From Diogma glabrata (lineage: Eukaryota; Arthropoda; Insecta; Diptera; Cylindrotomidae): DNA of 64,000 bases. Under the pieces are notes generated by a model that saw nothing but the letters and a program-made list of their open reading frames with translations, made no database searches and had not been told where the DNA came from. Shown here piece by piece: positions 48,708 through 60,386 of the stretch. The position numbers and the translations under genes are program-made. The DNA lies in assembly GCA_963693315.1 (NCBI GenBank), contig OY856187.1:43862825-43926824 (forward strand), in the 5' to 3' direction. Every line of letters begins with the position of its first letter. Positions within the stretch are counted from its first letter, which is position 1.

Positions 48708-48786
48708 ATGGATTTTGGAACTCACAAAATTGCGATACTCCACTACCGCGTCGCACCGCAACCTTTTTACTCGTTCCAAAATCCAT
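48708..48786. repeat. 79-bp hairpin with GC-rich centre
   Basis: ATGGATTTTGGAAC pairs perfectly with GTTCCAAAATCCAT; inside, ATTGCG pairs with CGCAAC-like sequence around CACTACCGCGTCGCACCG. Directly follows the MITE-like element. Confidence 0.85.
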
Positions 48787-48789
48787 AGT

Positions 48790-50407
48790 TTTCTATTCTA
48801 TTGAAACAAATAACTATTCTACTTTAAGTCATTCTATTTATTTAACTTTAATTTAACACAAAGAAGAGCTGTTACGTTGGATTTTTGTAAAAGAAATACC
48901 GGTTCATGTTACAAGCGAATCCCGGTTTGGGATGTCTATTCTAGACTTTCAAAAAAATATTACATTAACAAAAAGAAATAGTAACAAGATTTAATTAAAG
49001 AAAAATTAAAGTTAATAATAATGAAATAATAATAATAAAAACAGTCGGACAAGTGCTAAAATAAACACTAACAATAAAATTCCCTCACGGTTCCGTCAAT
49101 GTAAAAGAACGCATATCAACAATAATTTGGAGACCAACTTTTTGCATTGTTATACTTTTTATGGGAGGGAGAGTGGTGGGTTACATACTTTCTATTGCAA
49201 TTTTTTCACAATAATTCAAAAGCTGTGTATTTCAAAATTGAAAAAAGAAATTGCAATATTTGTTAGTTTTTGCACTTTTTCAAATGAAACCCGACTAATG
49301 TGGGTCAAAAAAGCTTTTTTGTGGAGCCGATTTATATGATAGCCTTCTTTACTCCATAAAAAAATGTGTTTTCTCAAAAGCCCTACATCGTAGACCAGTA
49401 AAACATATGACAACAATTTTTTTTTATTTTTCGACTACACCTATATTTTGTGAATAGGTTGGTTTTATACGCATCCCAAATTTTAGATCAGCAGGATGTA
49501 TAGTCACCAAGCCCTTCTCGGTTTCATTTGATGATACCTATGCTTCGTTATACTTTATGAGGCGCCTATCCTTGACGCCTCCGAAAACTTTTGTGTATAC
49601 CATTTTTCTCGATTTTCGCCGCTTGTTTACATTAGATTTATGAATTAAACATGTAACGACGAGGGATAAAGTGAACACCACCGCAACCATAGGGTATAAA
49701 CAGTGTAAAGAACGGTTTCGTTATGATTTTATTTGAATAAATATTTTCACGTTTATGTAATTGAATTCGTTTTATTAGATTTATTTTTTATTTTCATTTT
49801 ATTCACGATTTATTAAGCAATGTTCACCAATCTTTATTACATTAAAAAAAAATAGATAGATGATTTATTATATTAATTTCAATATCAAAATTGAACAACA
49901 ACCAATTTAATTTTTAATAATAAAAATTTGTAAAATTGATCAATCCTAATGGACAATTAAATTAATACTACTATGATAATTTATTCGATATTTCCCGATC
50001 GAACAGATTGGTTTTATTAGCGAGAATTTTCTATATTCGTTTCCTTTCAAAAATAACATGGTCACCCTTTCACCCAATAGTTATTCGGAATTTCCATCAC
50101 ATGATTTCAAATATTTATTTATTTATTTAATTATTATAAAAAAAAGAAAAATTTATTATTGTGTTAATTATTAATATTGTCAATTTTTCTTGTTTGCGTG
50201 CACATACCTTTTTGCCGTTGCAAACATAATTATTTATTAGCTTCTATTTAAATATTGTATATTATATATATTTGTTAATAAATAAAATAAATATAGTAAA
50301 AAAACAAAATTTATTTATTTCACTTATTAACATGTCTAAAGCACACACGGGCTTTTAATTGACAATCATAGAACTTATTAATTTAGAACATTTTCATTTT
50401 ATGTCTA
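48790..50407. other. AT-rich sequence; fragment of an arthropod repeat
   Basis: At 49042-49100, CAGTCGGACAAGTGC followed by CTCACGGTTCCGTC matches the widespread arthropod repeat string GTCGGACAAGTGC...GGGTTCCGTAC. Nothing else is recognised; short frames here have no motifs. Confidence 0.5.
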
Positions 50408-51035
50408 TAACTAAACCGCAATATTTAAAAATATACTTTTTACTGTTAATTTTGTATTTTTAATTTTATTAATTACATAATTAATAATTTAATTATATAA
50501 CTATAATTCCTTATATTAACAATTTGAATTTTATTTATTTTATTGGTTATCGATTTCGACTTGCGTCATCCTCAGTTCTTAAATTATTATTACAATTTTT
50601 GCTTAAATTATTACTTATATACTATTTCAACTGCTATTTTTTATTAATATGTCATATATTTTGTTAGTTTTAGTGTTGATTTTATAATTTTAAAGGTTGC
50701 TATTGTTTTTATGTTTATATATTTCTATTTCTTCCAATCTATCTAGATGTTGTCCTTTTCTTTTTTATTTAATATGGTTAAATTTGTGTTGATATTGGTG
50801 TATTTGTGTTTTTCTATTTTTAAATATTGGGCATATCTGGATTTTGGATCGCTCTTATTAATTTCACTGGTGTGTTCAATAAATCTTTTTGCGAAGGACC
50901 GCCCCGTTTGACCTATATAAAATTTACTACAGTCACCACAGGTAATTTTATAAACACCTGTGTCTAAGGCTTGGGTTTTTTGATTTTTAGGTAATTTTCT
51001 ATTTTATTTTTGTTTTTGTAAGCTGCAATAATGAT
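50408..51035 (-). pseudogene. Penelope-like element 3' end with GIY-YIG domain (minus copy)
   Basis: The minus strand read from about 51035 gives the linker AAYKNKNKIENYLK, then a GIY-YIG endonuclease: DTGVYKITCGDCSKFYIGQT, GRSF and RFIEHTSEI, SRYAQYL. It contains the GVY...YIG core, the following Arg and the Glu-His region. After a frameshift or stop past 50700, the 3' untranslated part carries AAGAACTGAGGATGAC and GTCGAAATCGATAA, a tail like that of other Penelope elements. The reverse transcriptase is absent: the copy is cut at 51035 where dispersed repeat A begins. Confidence 0.82.
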
Positions 51036-51312
51036 TTTTTTGACACACTTCCGGTACAGTTATCGAACACAGCGTCCTTTCGGACCTGTCCCTTTTTAGA
51101 AAAAAATATTTGAAATCCCTCCAGCGGTTTTCCCTTCAGCGTAGGTATTGATGGCCTGCCGGCCAGCAGACAGACATACATTTTTTTTGCTTGTTTAGAA
51201 TTAGTAGGTCCTAAAACGTCGAGAAATGCCAAAAAAGTGGGGGTAAGAATTTCACTTTTGGCTCATGAATGTAATACTTAGGTCTTTCAGACCGAAGTAT
51301 ATAGGTCTTTCA
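51036..51312 (-). repeat. Dispersed repeat A, copy 2
   Basis: Same blocks as at 26150-26425 plus a terminal AGGTCTTTCAGACC palindrome present twice (about 51279 and 51302). It fills almost exactly the interval between the two oppositely oriented Penelope fragments. The junctions are sharp: repeat sequence on one side, Penelope coding sequence on the other. Confidence 0.75.
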
Positions 51313-52285
51313 GACCGAATAATTATTCCGAAAACCAACGCAAACGGATCCAACAATATATATTAAATCACATCATCTATACCAATACAAACTAGCTGCA
51401 TACAACCACATGATCAATAGATTGAACAATATACCAATGAATGCAGAAAATTATTAAGACGAATTAAACAACATAAAATACATAGCCAGTAAAAACGGAT
51501 ATAAAAACGAAATAATTGACACATTAAATAGAAAACATAAAAACAAGAAAAATTTGCAAACCCTAATAACATCGAAGAATGAAGAAAACTTAGCAGGCAA
51601 GAAATACATAGGCGTATCATAAAATAAAACAAAATTCAAAATAATGCAAAAAACTTTAAAAAAACATGGATATATTGCAGCTTACAAAAACAAAAAGAAA
51701 ATAGAAAATTACCTAAAAACCAAAAAAACCCAAACCTTAGACACAGGTGTTTATACAATTGCCTGTGATGACTGCAGTAAATTTTATATAGTTTAAACAA
51801 GGCGGTCCTTCACAAAAATGTTTATTGAACACACCAGTGAAATTAATAAGAGCGATCCAAAATCCAGATATGCCCAACATTTAAAGATAGAAAAACACAA
51901 ATACACCAATATCAACACAAATTTAACCATATTATGTAAAAAAAGAAAAGGACAACATCTAGATAGTTTGGAAGAAATAGAAATATATTAACATAAAAAC
52001 AATAGCAACATTTCAATTGATAAAATCAACACTAAAACTAACAAAATATATATAAATATATAAACTAACAAAATATATAAAAAATAGCAGTTGAAATAGT
52101 ATATAAGTAACAGTTTAAGCAAAAATTGTAATAATAATTTAAGAACTGAGGATGACGTAGGTCGAAATCGATAATCAATAAAATAAATCAAATTCAAATT
52201 GTTACTATAACCAAGTTTATATTATTATTAATAAATAAAAAAATTAAAAATAAACAGTAAAAAGTATATTTTTAAATATTGCATT
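51313..52285 (+). pseudogene. Penelope-like element RT end plus GIY-YIG (plus copy)
   Basis: Plus strand gives the end of the Penelope RT and its linker: RKPTQTDPTIYIKSHH, YQYKLAAYNHMINRLNNIPM, then after a frameshift ELNNIKYIASKNGY, and KKHGYIAAYKNKKKIENYL. The GIY-YIG domain follows (DTGVYTIACDDCSKFYI), but a stop replaces the residue after YIG, and the Gly of YIG is Val. The tail repeats the other copy's 3' part through GACGTAGGTCGAAATCGATA and beyond. From about 51655 to 52285 it is an inverted match to the minus copy. Inactive. Confidence 0.82.
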
Positions 52286-52507
52286 TTAATTCGAAAGTGA
52301 CAAAAGCACACAAACAGTGAATAATATAGAAAACCATAGCAACACATATAGTAAAACTACAGCTTAAAATATAAATTAAAATAAAACTAAAATGACATTG
52401 ATTGATATGAAATTAATAATACGATGAGTTTAATAATACGATGAGTTGAGTTTGCAAACTTTTTTATGTTATATGAAAATATTAAAAATAGTTCCTGAGA
52501 AAATTGG

Positions 52508-53545
52508 CTATAGTTGTACAGCTTTTAACTGTTTTTGGTAAAAAATTCCAGAATGTAATGCAACAAAGAATGATTTATTCAAAAGATCTATTTTATTAGC
52601 TCTTATTTGTATATTGGTAGTCTGAGTTGATTTCAATCTTACCAACATTCGATACAAATAAATTGGTTTTCTGAACTTCAAAATTTTAAGAACGTGAAGA
52701 CAAACCCGAAACTTATATACATCAAACAAATTACATCCTATAAGACTTTCAACGAACTGTGACACATGATCAAATTTTCTGAGTTTAAATACATAACGGA
52801 AACACCTGTTTAGAAACAGCCTAAGTTTTTCGGCTGCTTAAAATTCATACTAAAGAGAATAGTATTGCAGTACATAAAGTGAGGAAACAAATATCCAAAA
52901 AATATTTTTTTACGAGATTCAGTGTTTAATTCTCTACTTATTGACCACAACGTTCTTAGCATAAAATTAATTTTTTTACTCAAGTGATTTACGTGATTGT
53001 ACCAAGATAAGATTTCATCAATAAACAATCCCAAGTTCAATCCACATGTAGAGAAAGCAGCATTTTGTGATTTGGAACTTTTGATAATAATAGCAATTAT
53101 CATTCGACCATTTTAATATTTCTAACACTTCTAGAAACATTGTTTTTTGGAGCCATCCTATAAATTTGAAGGTCGTCTGCAAATATATGTGATTTAGAAT
53201 GTCTAATTACTTCAGGCAAGTCGTTGATACACTTAGAAATAATATGGGACCAAGAACGGAGCCTTGCAGTACTCCTACTATTATTTTTGTACATATACTC
53301 CACTTACAATCCACCTGAACCTCCTGGTATCTATCGCAAAAATAAAAATACAAAAGATTCACTGCAAAAAAGAAATAAAATCAAATTTGTGTAATAACTT
53401 TTCCATCAAATTCAGATGCTCAATACTATCGAAAGCCTTCGAAAAATCAAATCGTGTTAGGACATACATACAGCCATCATCTAAACCATGCATCAAATCA
53501 CCAATTATATTTAACAAAGAAGTTTTAGTTCCATGGAATTTCCTG
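52508..53545 (-). pseudogene. Non-LTR retrotransposon RT, C-terminal part
   Basis: Jockey/CR1-like reverse transcriptase read from 53545 down. It starts with RKFHGTKTSLLNIIGDLMHG (RT block 3) and FDFSKAFDSI (block 4), then GVLQGSVLGPILF and, after a frame change, YINDLPEV...HIFADDLQIY (the catalytic xADD box at about 53165). The thumb follows (LNLGLFIDEILSWYNHVNH, LFPHFMYCN), then the C-terminal region (KSFFVALHSGIFYQ) ending near 52508. Several frameshifts. The N-terminal part is on the other side of the CACTA element at 58670-59095; together they form one LINE copy. No endonuclease domain is seen. Confidence 0.85.
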
Positions 53546-53559
53546 CACTGTTTTAAAAA

Positions 53560-53780
53560 TCTGTTGATTTTTACTGATTTTTTCGAGTAGGAAAAAATGC
53601 CTTACTTTTTTCAGCAATTTTACACGTGTAAGTAAAAATCAACATGGGAAGTAATTTTAATTTTTATAAACAGTAATATCATGTAAGTAAAATTGCTTGA
53701 AAATTAAAGTAAAAATAAGTAAGCATTACTTAAAAAAATCAGTATTTTTCAATTATTATCAATATTAGTTTTGCTGTTTA
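53560..53780. repeat. CACTA subterminal repeats, left
   Basis: Short motifs of the type TTTTACT, AGTAAAATT and GTAAGTAAAAAT recur in both orientations within about 200 bp of the end. This is typical of the subterminal transposase-binding repeats of CACTA elements. Confidence 0.6.
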
Positions 53781-53955
53781 AAAACAGTAGATTTCAATTA
53801 GCAAATTGAAATTATTTTATGTTTTAGTTTTTTGGATCTTCCTAAAATTTAAATATAAATGAAACGCTAATAATTTTTTGAATTTTCCTTTTATTGGTGG
53901 TTATTTTTTTACAATGAAATAACTTTAATTCAAGAGATAATTTTACAAAATTTGA

Positions 53956-55067
<1,112 letters not shown>

Positions 55068-55488
55068 TTTTAGGTTCTATGTGTTATCTAAACGAAACAA
55101 AAATATATAAGTAATGACAAGTTAGATAAAAAACAAGAATATGTTAAATCGTAGAGTTACAATTCATGTTATTATTTGAATTTTGTAGCTGAACCAAAAG
55201 CTTAAGAAAAATTTATTATTGTAAAACGTTAGTATTTATGTAAGGTTAATTATAGTATACGTCTATTACTCAATACTTTTATTGTACTTGTAGTTGCACT
55301 AATAATGGTTTGAACATCTAAAAAAATTAGACAAAATAAGCTAAGCTAATATACAATGTATAATCAATATTGTCTAATAAAAAAAAATAGAAATAATTAA
55401 TGTATTAGAAATGTTTTGTTAATTATAAGTGAATAAGCAATGATCTTATTAGTAGCGATTACATATATGAACCAAAATCTTACCAATG

Positions 55489-57105
55489 TTATGGAATTGA
55501 TGTTCGCAAAGTAACATACGTTGAGTTTTCTGTTTTATACGTCAGAAATGGAAATGAGGAAACAAGTCTAGAAACAAATTCAATCCTGTCGATGCAATCA
55601 AAATCCTCCACTGTATGTAATCCTAATTTGTAATTGTACATCATTGTAAAATAGTTTCCTATGAAAGCTAATTTAGTATAATCTTTACTAATTAAAATAT
55701 ATTTAATTGTTAAACAGATTATTGTTCCGTCATTATTATTTTTAATGGCAACTGATTGACCGGCAAAATATTTGATATTTTGATATTCCACTCTTTCTGA
55801 GTAATAAATGAACTTTTCCGGAACTTGAATAGAAAAACATCCCATTTCTTTTGGATAAATTTTTGTACCTTTAACCAAATTTGAAAATCTTTTTTCATAC
55901 AAACTTGATTGTAAAAGTTGATGTCTCATGGTTAATGTTTTCATTAAATTTATATAATTTCTAGATTTGGTAGTAATTTGTTTAAAATATTGATGTTTAC
56001 TTTCAAAACGAAGTGTTGAAAAAGTTATTAACGGTCCAAGTTTTTTTATCAGCAACGGATAGTGTTGTATATAATGGTGTTTTGGCCTCAGTTTGATAGT
56101 TGGAAATAAAAGTGTGCGCAGTTCTAAATATTTATCGATTATATCTTCCAAATAGTGAATTTGTTCGAAAGTTATTGTATGTGATGACACTATTTGAGTT
56201 ATTTCAATTAACAATATGACCATTTCTAGTACTTTGTCATTTGGCTCTTTAATTTTTTCAAGTATCACAATCGGGAATAAAACAAGTTGATAGTAGTTTT
56301 GCATGGCATGACCTGTAATTCTTTTGCTGGTACTTTTGATCTCAGGAAAACTTACCGAATATTTTAAAGCTTTCTGTACTCTTTCAAAAGATATATTAAG
56401 ATAATCATAAGAGAACCAGTTATTCCTAACAAAATAATGAAGAGACATACAAAAATCAAATGGAATTATTCCTTCATACAGGTCATGTGCAATACATGGT
56501 GGCAAACCCATTTCGCAGACATGAAAATATTTTAAATCATTGAAGCATGAGTTCCATTTAATACCTCGACTAGAATGTTCGTGTTGTAAATTTGACACAT
56601 CTATATTGTAGGATGTTTTTGTCCTTAACTCTTTTCTGGTTCGATAATTTTCTCTAAAAGTAGTTAAAGTTAAATGACAAAATCTGCAGAAAAATTCTGT
56701 TTTACTGAAATTCTCCGTAAATCCACCAATTTGATGCAATCCTAGATTGTCACCACAAATTGCTATCAAAGATCCTTTCAAAAAGTTATTACAATCTCCA
56801 ATATTGATTCCCTCTGTTTCTAATGTTTTAATATCAGATATTAATTTTTCAAAAACTTTTTCTTTTCCAAATGTTTCTAAATACGATTCAGTGCAGATAA
56901 ACGCAAGCATAATATTGTTAATCTCAGATCTATTGCGAACATTTAAATTGCCTAGAATAAAATAAACCGCAAAAAGTTTGTGTTTTGACTTGGCTGATCC
57001 TAACGGATTACATACTTCAAATGCATCAATATAGAAAATTAATTCAATACGCTGTTTCTTGTAAAAAAATGTTATTCTTATAATGAAAACCATCATTGTA
57101 ATCAC
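55489..57105 (-). CDS. CACTA transposase (DDD/E domain)
   Basis: Catalytic part of the transposase, read from 57105; its true N-terminus is the upstream zinc-finger frame. Family landmarks in order: YIDAFEVCNPLGSAKSKHK with Asp27; ICGDNLGLHQIGGF with Asp119; a Cys pair FFCRFC (140-143); NDLKYFHVCEMGLPPCIAHD and LYEG with Asp208/Glu211; then RPKHHYIQHYP, LGPLITFSTLRFESKHQYF near the end of the core and LMKTLTMRHQLLQ. These match the animal EnSpm/CACTA transposase, nuclear in action, which cuts at CACTG ends. The frame is uninterrupted over 538 codons, an unusually well-kept gene here. It ends with TAA at 55489-55491. Confidence 0.88.
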   Translation of the reverse strand: MITMMVFIIRITFFYKKQRIELIFYIDAFEVCNPLGSAKSKHKLFAVYFILGNLNVRNRSEINNIMLAFICTESYLETFGKEKVFEKLISDIKTLETEGINIGDCNNFLKGSLIAICGDNLGLHQIGGFTENFSKTEFFCRFCHLTLTTFRENYRTRKELRTKTSYNIDVSNLQHEHSSRGIKWNSCFNDLKYFHVCEMGLPPCIAHDLYEGIIPFDFCMSLHYFVRNNWFSYDYLNISFERVQKALKYSVSFPEIKSTSKRITGHAMQNYYQLVLFPIVILEKIKEPNDKVLEMVILLIEITQIVSSHTITFEQIHYLEDIIDKYLELRTLLFPTIKLRPKHHYIQHYPLLIKKLGPLITFSTLRFESKHQYFKQITTKSRNYINLMKTLTMRHQLLQSSLYEKRFSNLVKGTKIYPKEMGCFSIQVPEKFIYYSERVEYQNIKYFAGQSVAIKNNNDGTIICLTIKYILISKDYTKLAFIGNYFTMMYNYKLGLHTVEDFDCIDRIEFVSRLVSSFPFLTYKTENSTYVTLRTSIP

Positions 57106-58096
57106 AAAACTTAGAATATAATTGTTGTTCTTTTACATTAAAGTGTGATGACATATTTGTATCTTTTAGAAGCGATTTTAGTGTTTCTAATATGGGAACA
57201 TAAAAAAAATAGTTGGATTTGTGGTAATTATTTAAACCCAAATTAATTTTGATTGGTCTAACGAAAAAATCTAAACAATATGTTTTTTCACGTTGGTAGC
57301 CCGATATTGCATTATTTGATATTAGATTTAAATGAGGAAGCACTTTGCTTAGTATCTGTTCACAATTGTTATTCCTCACGATCTGCGATACTTGTGATTT
57401 TAATAATTCTGAGCAAAATAGTAACTTCCTTGCTATTATTGTTATAATGCGTTCAGGTATATTGTGCTCACATTTAAGTGCTAACAATAAAGCATTCATT
57501 TCTTGTTCGACAACCATTGTACGTTCGTCTTCTTTGTTAAAATTTAAATTCAAAATTTCATGATCTGATGCTGAATTTAAAATTTGTTGATCTGCACACG
57601 ATGGTAAATTTAATTGCCTGCTGGTTGTTGATTCAATTAAATTTACGTATCCCGCTCCATTCAAACTTTTCGATGAATTTCTAGAGGAAGAATTTACAAA
57701 AAATCTTATATTGTGATTCATAATCACATGATTTCGGAAAGTTTTTTCTATCATAAAAAACTTTTCACAATTGATAATGGGACACTTAATTGGCTTATTA
57801 CTATTTCGCAAATGTTTATTAACATGTCGTAACATGCCTTCGATTACATTTGTATTAAACGAACAATGTGGTTCAGAGCAATAATGGCAATTACTGGATA
57901 TAGTCATTTTTTTTAAATTTGGTCTGTGCATCCTATAATAATGTGATTTAAATGAATTGTAATTCGAATAAACTCGTTTACAATTCATATATAAACATTT
58001 GAAACTAGCATTAGAATCAGACACATGCCTTTTCAAGTGGGCATTATATTTTGATATAGAAACATTGCTCTTATTACAAATTTCACATAAATACAT
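57044..58096 (-). CDS. CACTA N-terminal C2H2 zinc-finger region
   Basis: Starts at ATG 58096 (MYLCEICNKSN). C2H2 fingers: CEIC...HLKRH (residues 4-24), CLYMNCKRVY...HYYRMH, a degenerate third (CSEPHCSF...HVNKH), and CPIINCEKFF...HVIMNH (to about 130). Then a Ser/Asn-rich linker and a helical region. The frame overlaps the transposase frame by 62 bases and ends at 57044. The join is at a run of seven T on the coding strand at about 57066; one T fewer would merge both frames, so this and 55489-57105 are almost certainly one gene split by a one-base insertion. The fingers presumably bind the element's ends. Confidence 0.82.
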   Translation of the reverse strand: MYLCEICNKSNVSISKYNAHLKRHVSDSNASFKCLYMNCKRVYSNYNSFKSHYYRMHRPNLKKMTISSNCHYCSEPHCSFNTNVIEGMLRHVNKHLRNSNKPIKCPIINCEKFFMIEKTFRNHVIMNHNIRFFVNSSSRNSSKSLNGAGYVNLIESTTSRQLNLPSCADQQILNSASDHEILNLNFNKEDERTMVVEQEMNALLLALKCEHNIPERIITIIARKLLFCSELLKSQVSQIVRNNNCEQILSKVLPHLNLISNNAISGYQREKTYCLDFFVRPIKINLGLNNYHKSNYFFYVPILETLKSLLKDTNMSSHFNVKEQQLYSKFCDYNDGFHYKNNIFLQETAY

Positions 58097-58284
58097 GATT
58101 TGTTGAATCTAAAATATTATTTGTAAAATCACTAAATTTTTATTAGTAAAGATAGAAAAAACTAGTTACTTACCTAATTTTTTTTCACAAAACACTACTG
58201 ACCTGTTTAAACTTTGAAACAAGAATGAAAATAAAACCACTTAATAATAAAAAAAATATACAAAACTGCTGTTTGAAAACGGCA

Positions 58285-58640
58285 ATTTTATTGTTTTTCC
58301 TAGAAGTTAACCGGCATTTTACTGAATGTTTTTAGTAAAATTAAATAAAGCGACATTTCTTTTGTTTAAAATAAAAAAAAATCGAATTTTTACTAAATCT
58401 GAAAGCAAAATTACTGAACCAATATTGAATTTTACTTGAAACATTAAGGAATATAAAATTAAATGCAATTTTACTAAATGTTTTCAGCAAAATTAATTAC
58501 ATAATTCTAGTAAAACCTCTTTTCTCTGAAATATTGAAAATTTATTAAAATGGTTAGTAATTTTGCTTATTAAAAGAGGTAATTTTGAATTTCTAGGCAA
58601 AAAAATTAAAATTACTGAAACAAAATAGTAAAATCTGAGT
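58285..58640. repeat. CACTA subterminal repeats, right
   Basis: Many copies of TTTTACTGAA / TTTTACTAAA and the inverse AGTAAAATT or AGTAATTTT within about 380 bp of the end, in both orientations and at irregular spacing. Confidence 0.65.
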
Positions 58641-58669
58641 TGAAATTTCAATTTTTTTAAAACAGTGTG

Positions 58670-59095
58670 TATGCAGATTGGTTTTCATTTAGCAGATCAT
58701 TATTATCCAAATATGTACATATTTGCAGTCTCACAATCTTTTCAAACATCTTTCCTAATGTTGGTAGAATACTAATCTGTCGGAAATCACTCACAGAAGA
58801 CGCTTTCTTAATTTTTGGAAAGAGAATTACTTTAGCAGTTTTCCAATGCTTTGGAAACACAGATTTTGTTAGAATACTGTTGAAAACAAACTACAAGTGT
58901 GTAAAAATTAATGGATATAGTAATTTTATGAATTTCAAAGAAATACCATCCAATCCAACAGAGCTAAATGTGACAGAGTACAATGCTGTAGTGATAGTAT
59001 TAATATCAACGTTTTTATAAGCAAAGCCATCTTTGGGTAGTTGTTCATGAAAGGAAAACTTTTAATTTTTCGATGTATCGCTCTTAGGAGTAATA
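58670..59095 (-). pseudogene. Non-LTR retrotransposon RT, N-terminal part
   Basis: Read from about 59085 down: FHEQLPKDGFAYKNVD, SVGLDGISLKFIKLLYPLIF, FNSILTKSVFPKHWKTAKVI, LFPKIKKASSVSDFRQISIL, PTLGKMFEKIV and LNENQSAY, i.e. RT blocks 1 and 2 of a Jockey/CR1-like element. It stops at the CACTA boundary and continues at 53545. A stop interrupts it near 58895. The upstream end is truncated at a hairpin (59064-59114); no endonuclease or ORF1 is found beyond. Confidence 0.85.
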
Positions 59096-59114
59096 AGCGA
59101 TACATCGAAAAATT
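59064..59114. repeat. Perfect 19-bp-arm hairpin at the LINE 5' end
   Basis: AATTTTTCGATGTATCGCT and its exact reverse complement AGCGATACATCGAAAAATT are separated by 13 bases (CTTAGGAGTAATA). It sits where LINE coding similarity ends. Confidence 0.9.
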
Positions 59115-60124
59115 ATATTTTGCATTATTATAGGCTGTGTAAACAAACGACAAAAATAACTCACCAAATTTTGAAAAGTCAGAAATAGCTTTATTACATA
59201 TATGGTTCTAAATAAAACTAAAAACAAAGCTTCAACAAATTCCATAATAACATAAAAAGTTTTCAAATGAACACGTATACAGTACTTGAAAAATAGAAAA
59301 TAATCGACAAAAACATTTTTCCTTCTACAATTTCTTTTTAAACAGATTGCAAACTTCATACTAAATTGTTGAATATTTAGCATAAAGTGATTTTATGTTT
59401 GTAGCGTAGCTTATCCGATTGTTTGTCTAAGTTGAAAAGAAAAACACTTAGACTGTAATACGAAAAATAGTTTTGCATTTTATACCGTTTGTCGAATGTA
59501 ACACAAATTGTTTTTGTGCTAAAAGAAAATATATGTTAGTAGAATTTTAAATTATTTTAGAATTTTTAAAATAATATTTTGAAAACAAAACGGGAATATA
59601 TATGTGATTCGGAAATTGATAACTATTAAAAAATTTTCTTTTATCTATGAATGTCTTTAAAGTGAAAATATTTGAATTCAAAGTTTGTTAAGGAAATAAA
59701 GACAACATATGTGTTAAGGTTTAACGATTTTTTTTAACATATTCCACAAAACAATTTCAATATTTTCTTATACAAAAACTTTTTCGATTGGAAACATAAA
59801 AACATCGATTTCTTGTATTATCCTATACTTGACATAAATTGTAACAATGATTAAATTTTCTACATGAAAGCAATTTATATATTGCTTTGTCTCAAAAACA
59901 CAAATAGGCTAACATTTATAATAAATAATAGTTATCTATAAATATAAGTAAAAAATGCAAATAAAAATTCAACAAAAAGCAACTTGACCCAAATGGGCAA
60001 GGAAGAAGAAGAATTCTCTTATTGATGTTCAAGTAAGTAAAAATTCAGAAAACGAATTATTCACAAATACTCAATTTCGATCCATCTTAAGCTTCTAAAA
60101 CTCATATAGCTTTTTTTGTATCAA

Positions 60125-60205
60125 GTACCTAAAATAAGGTTTTTTAGGACGAATATTTGCTGTTTCGGAATAGCAAATGAGTCCTAAAAAACCTTATTTA
60201 GGTAC
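60125..60205. repeat. 81-bp hairpin
   Basis: GTACCTAAAATAAGG and TTTTTTAGGAC on the left pair with GTCCTAAAAAACC and TTATTTAGGTAC on the right, and an inner stem ATTTGCT / AGCAAAT encloses GTTTCGGAAT. Confidence 0.9.
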
Positions 60206-60331
60206 GTGATGAAAGAATATTTTTTTGTAATAGCTCTTCAAAAATTTTCAGAGTACTTAATCCATTAGATACCATAATAATTATTAATCGAATGGAAAAA
60301 AAGCCTTGAATTTTATTCTAAAATATTCAGT

Positions 60332-60386
60332 CCAAAAATTAAGCATTTTACGGACTGAAATGAGTCTGTAAAATAGCTATTTTTGG
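60332..60386. repeat. 55-bp imperfect hairpin
   Basis: CCAAAAATTAAGCATTTTACGG plus ACT pairs with AGTCTGTAAAATAGCTATTTTTGG, with a short loop GAAATG. Confidence 0.75.
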
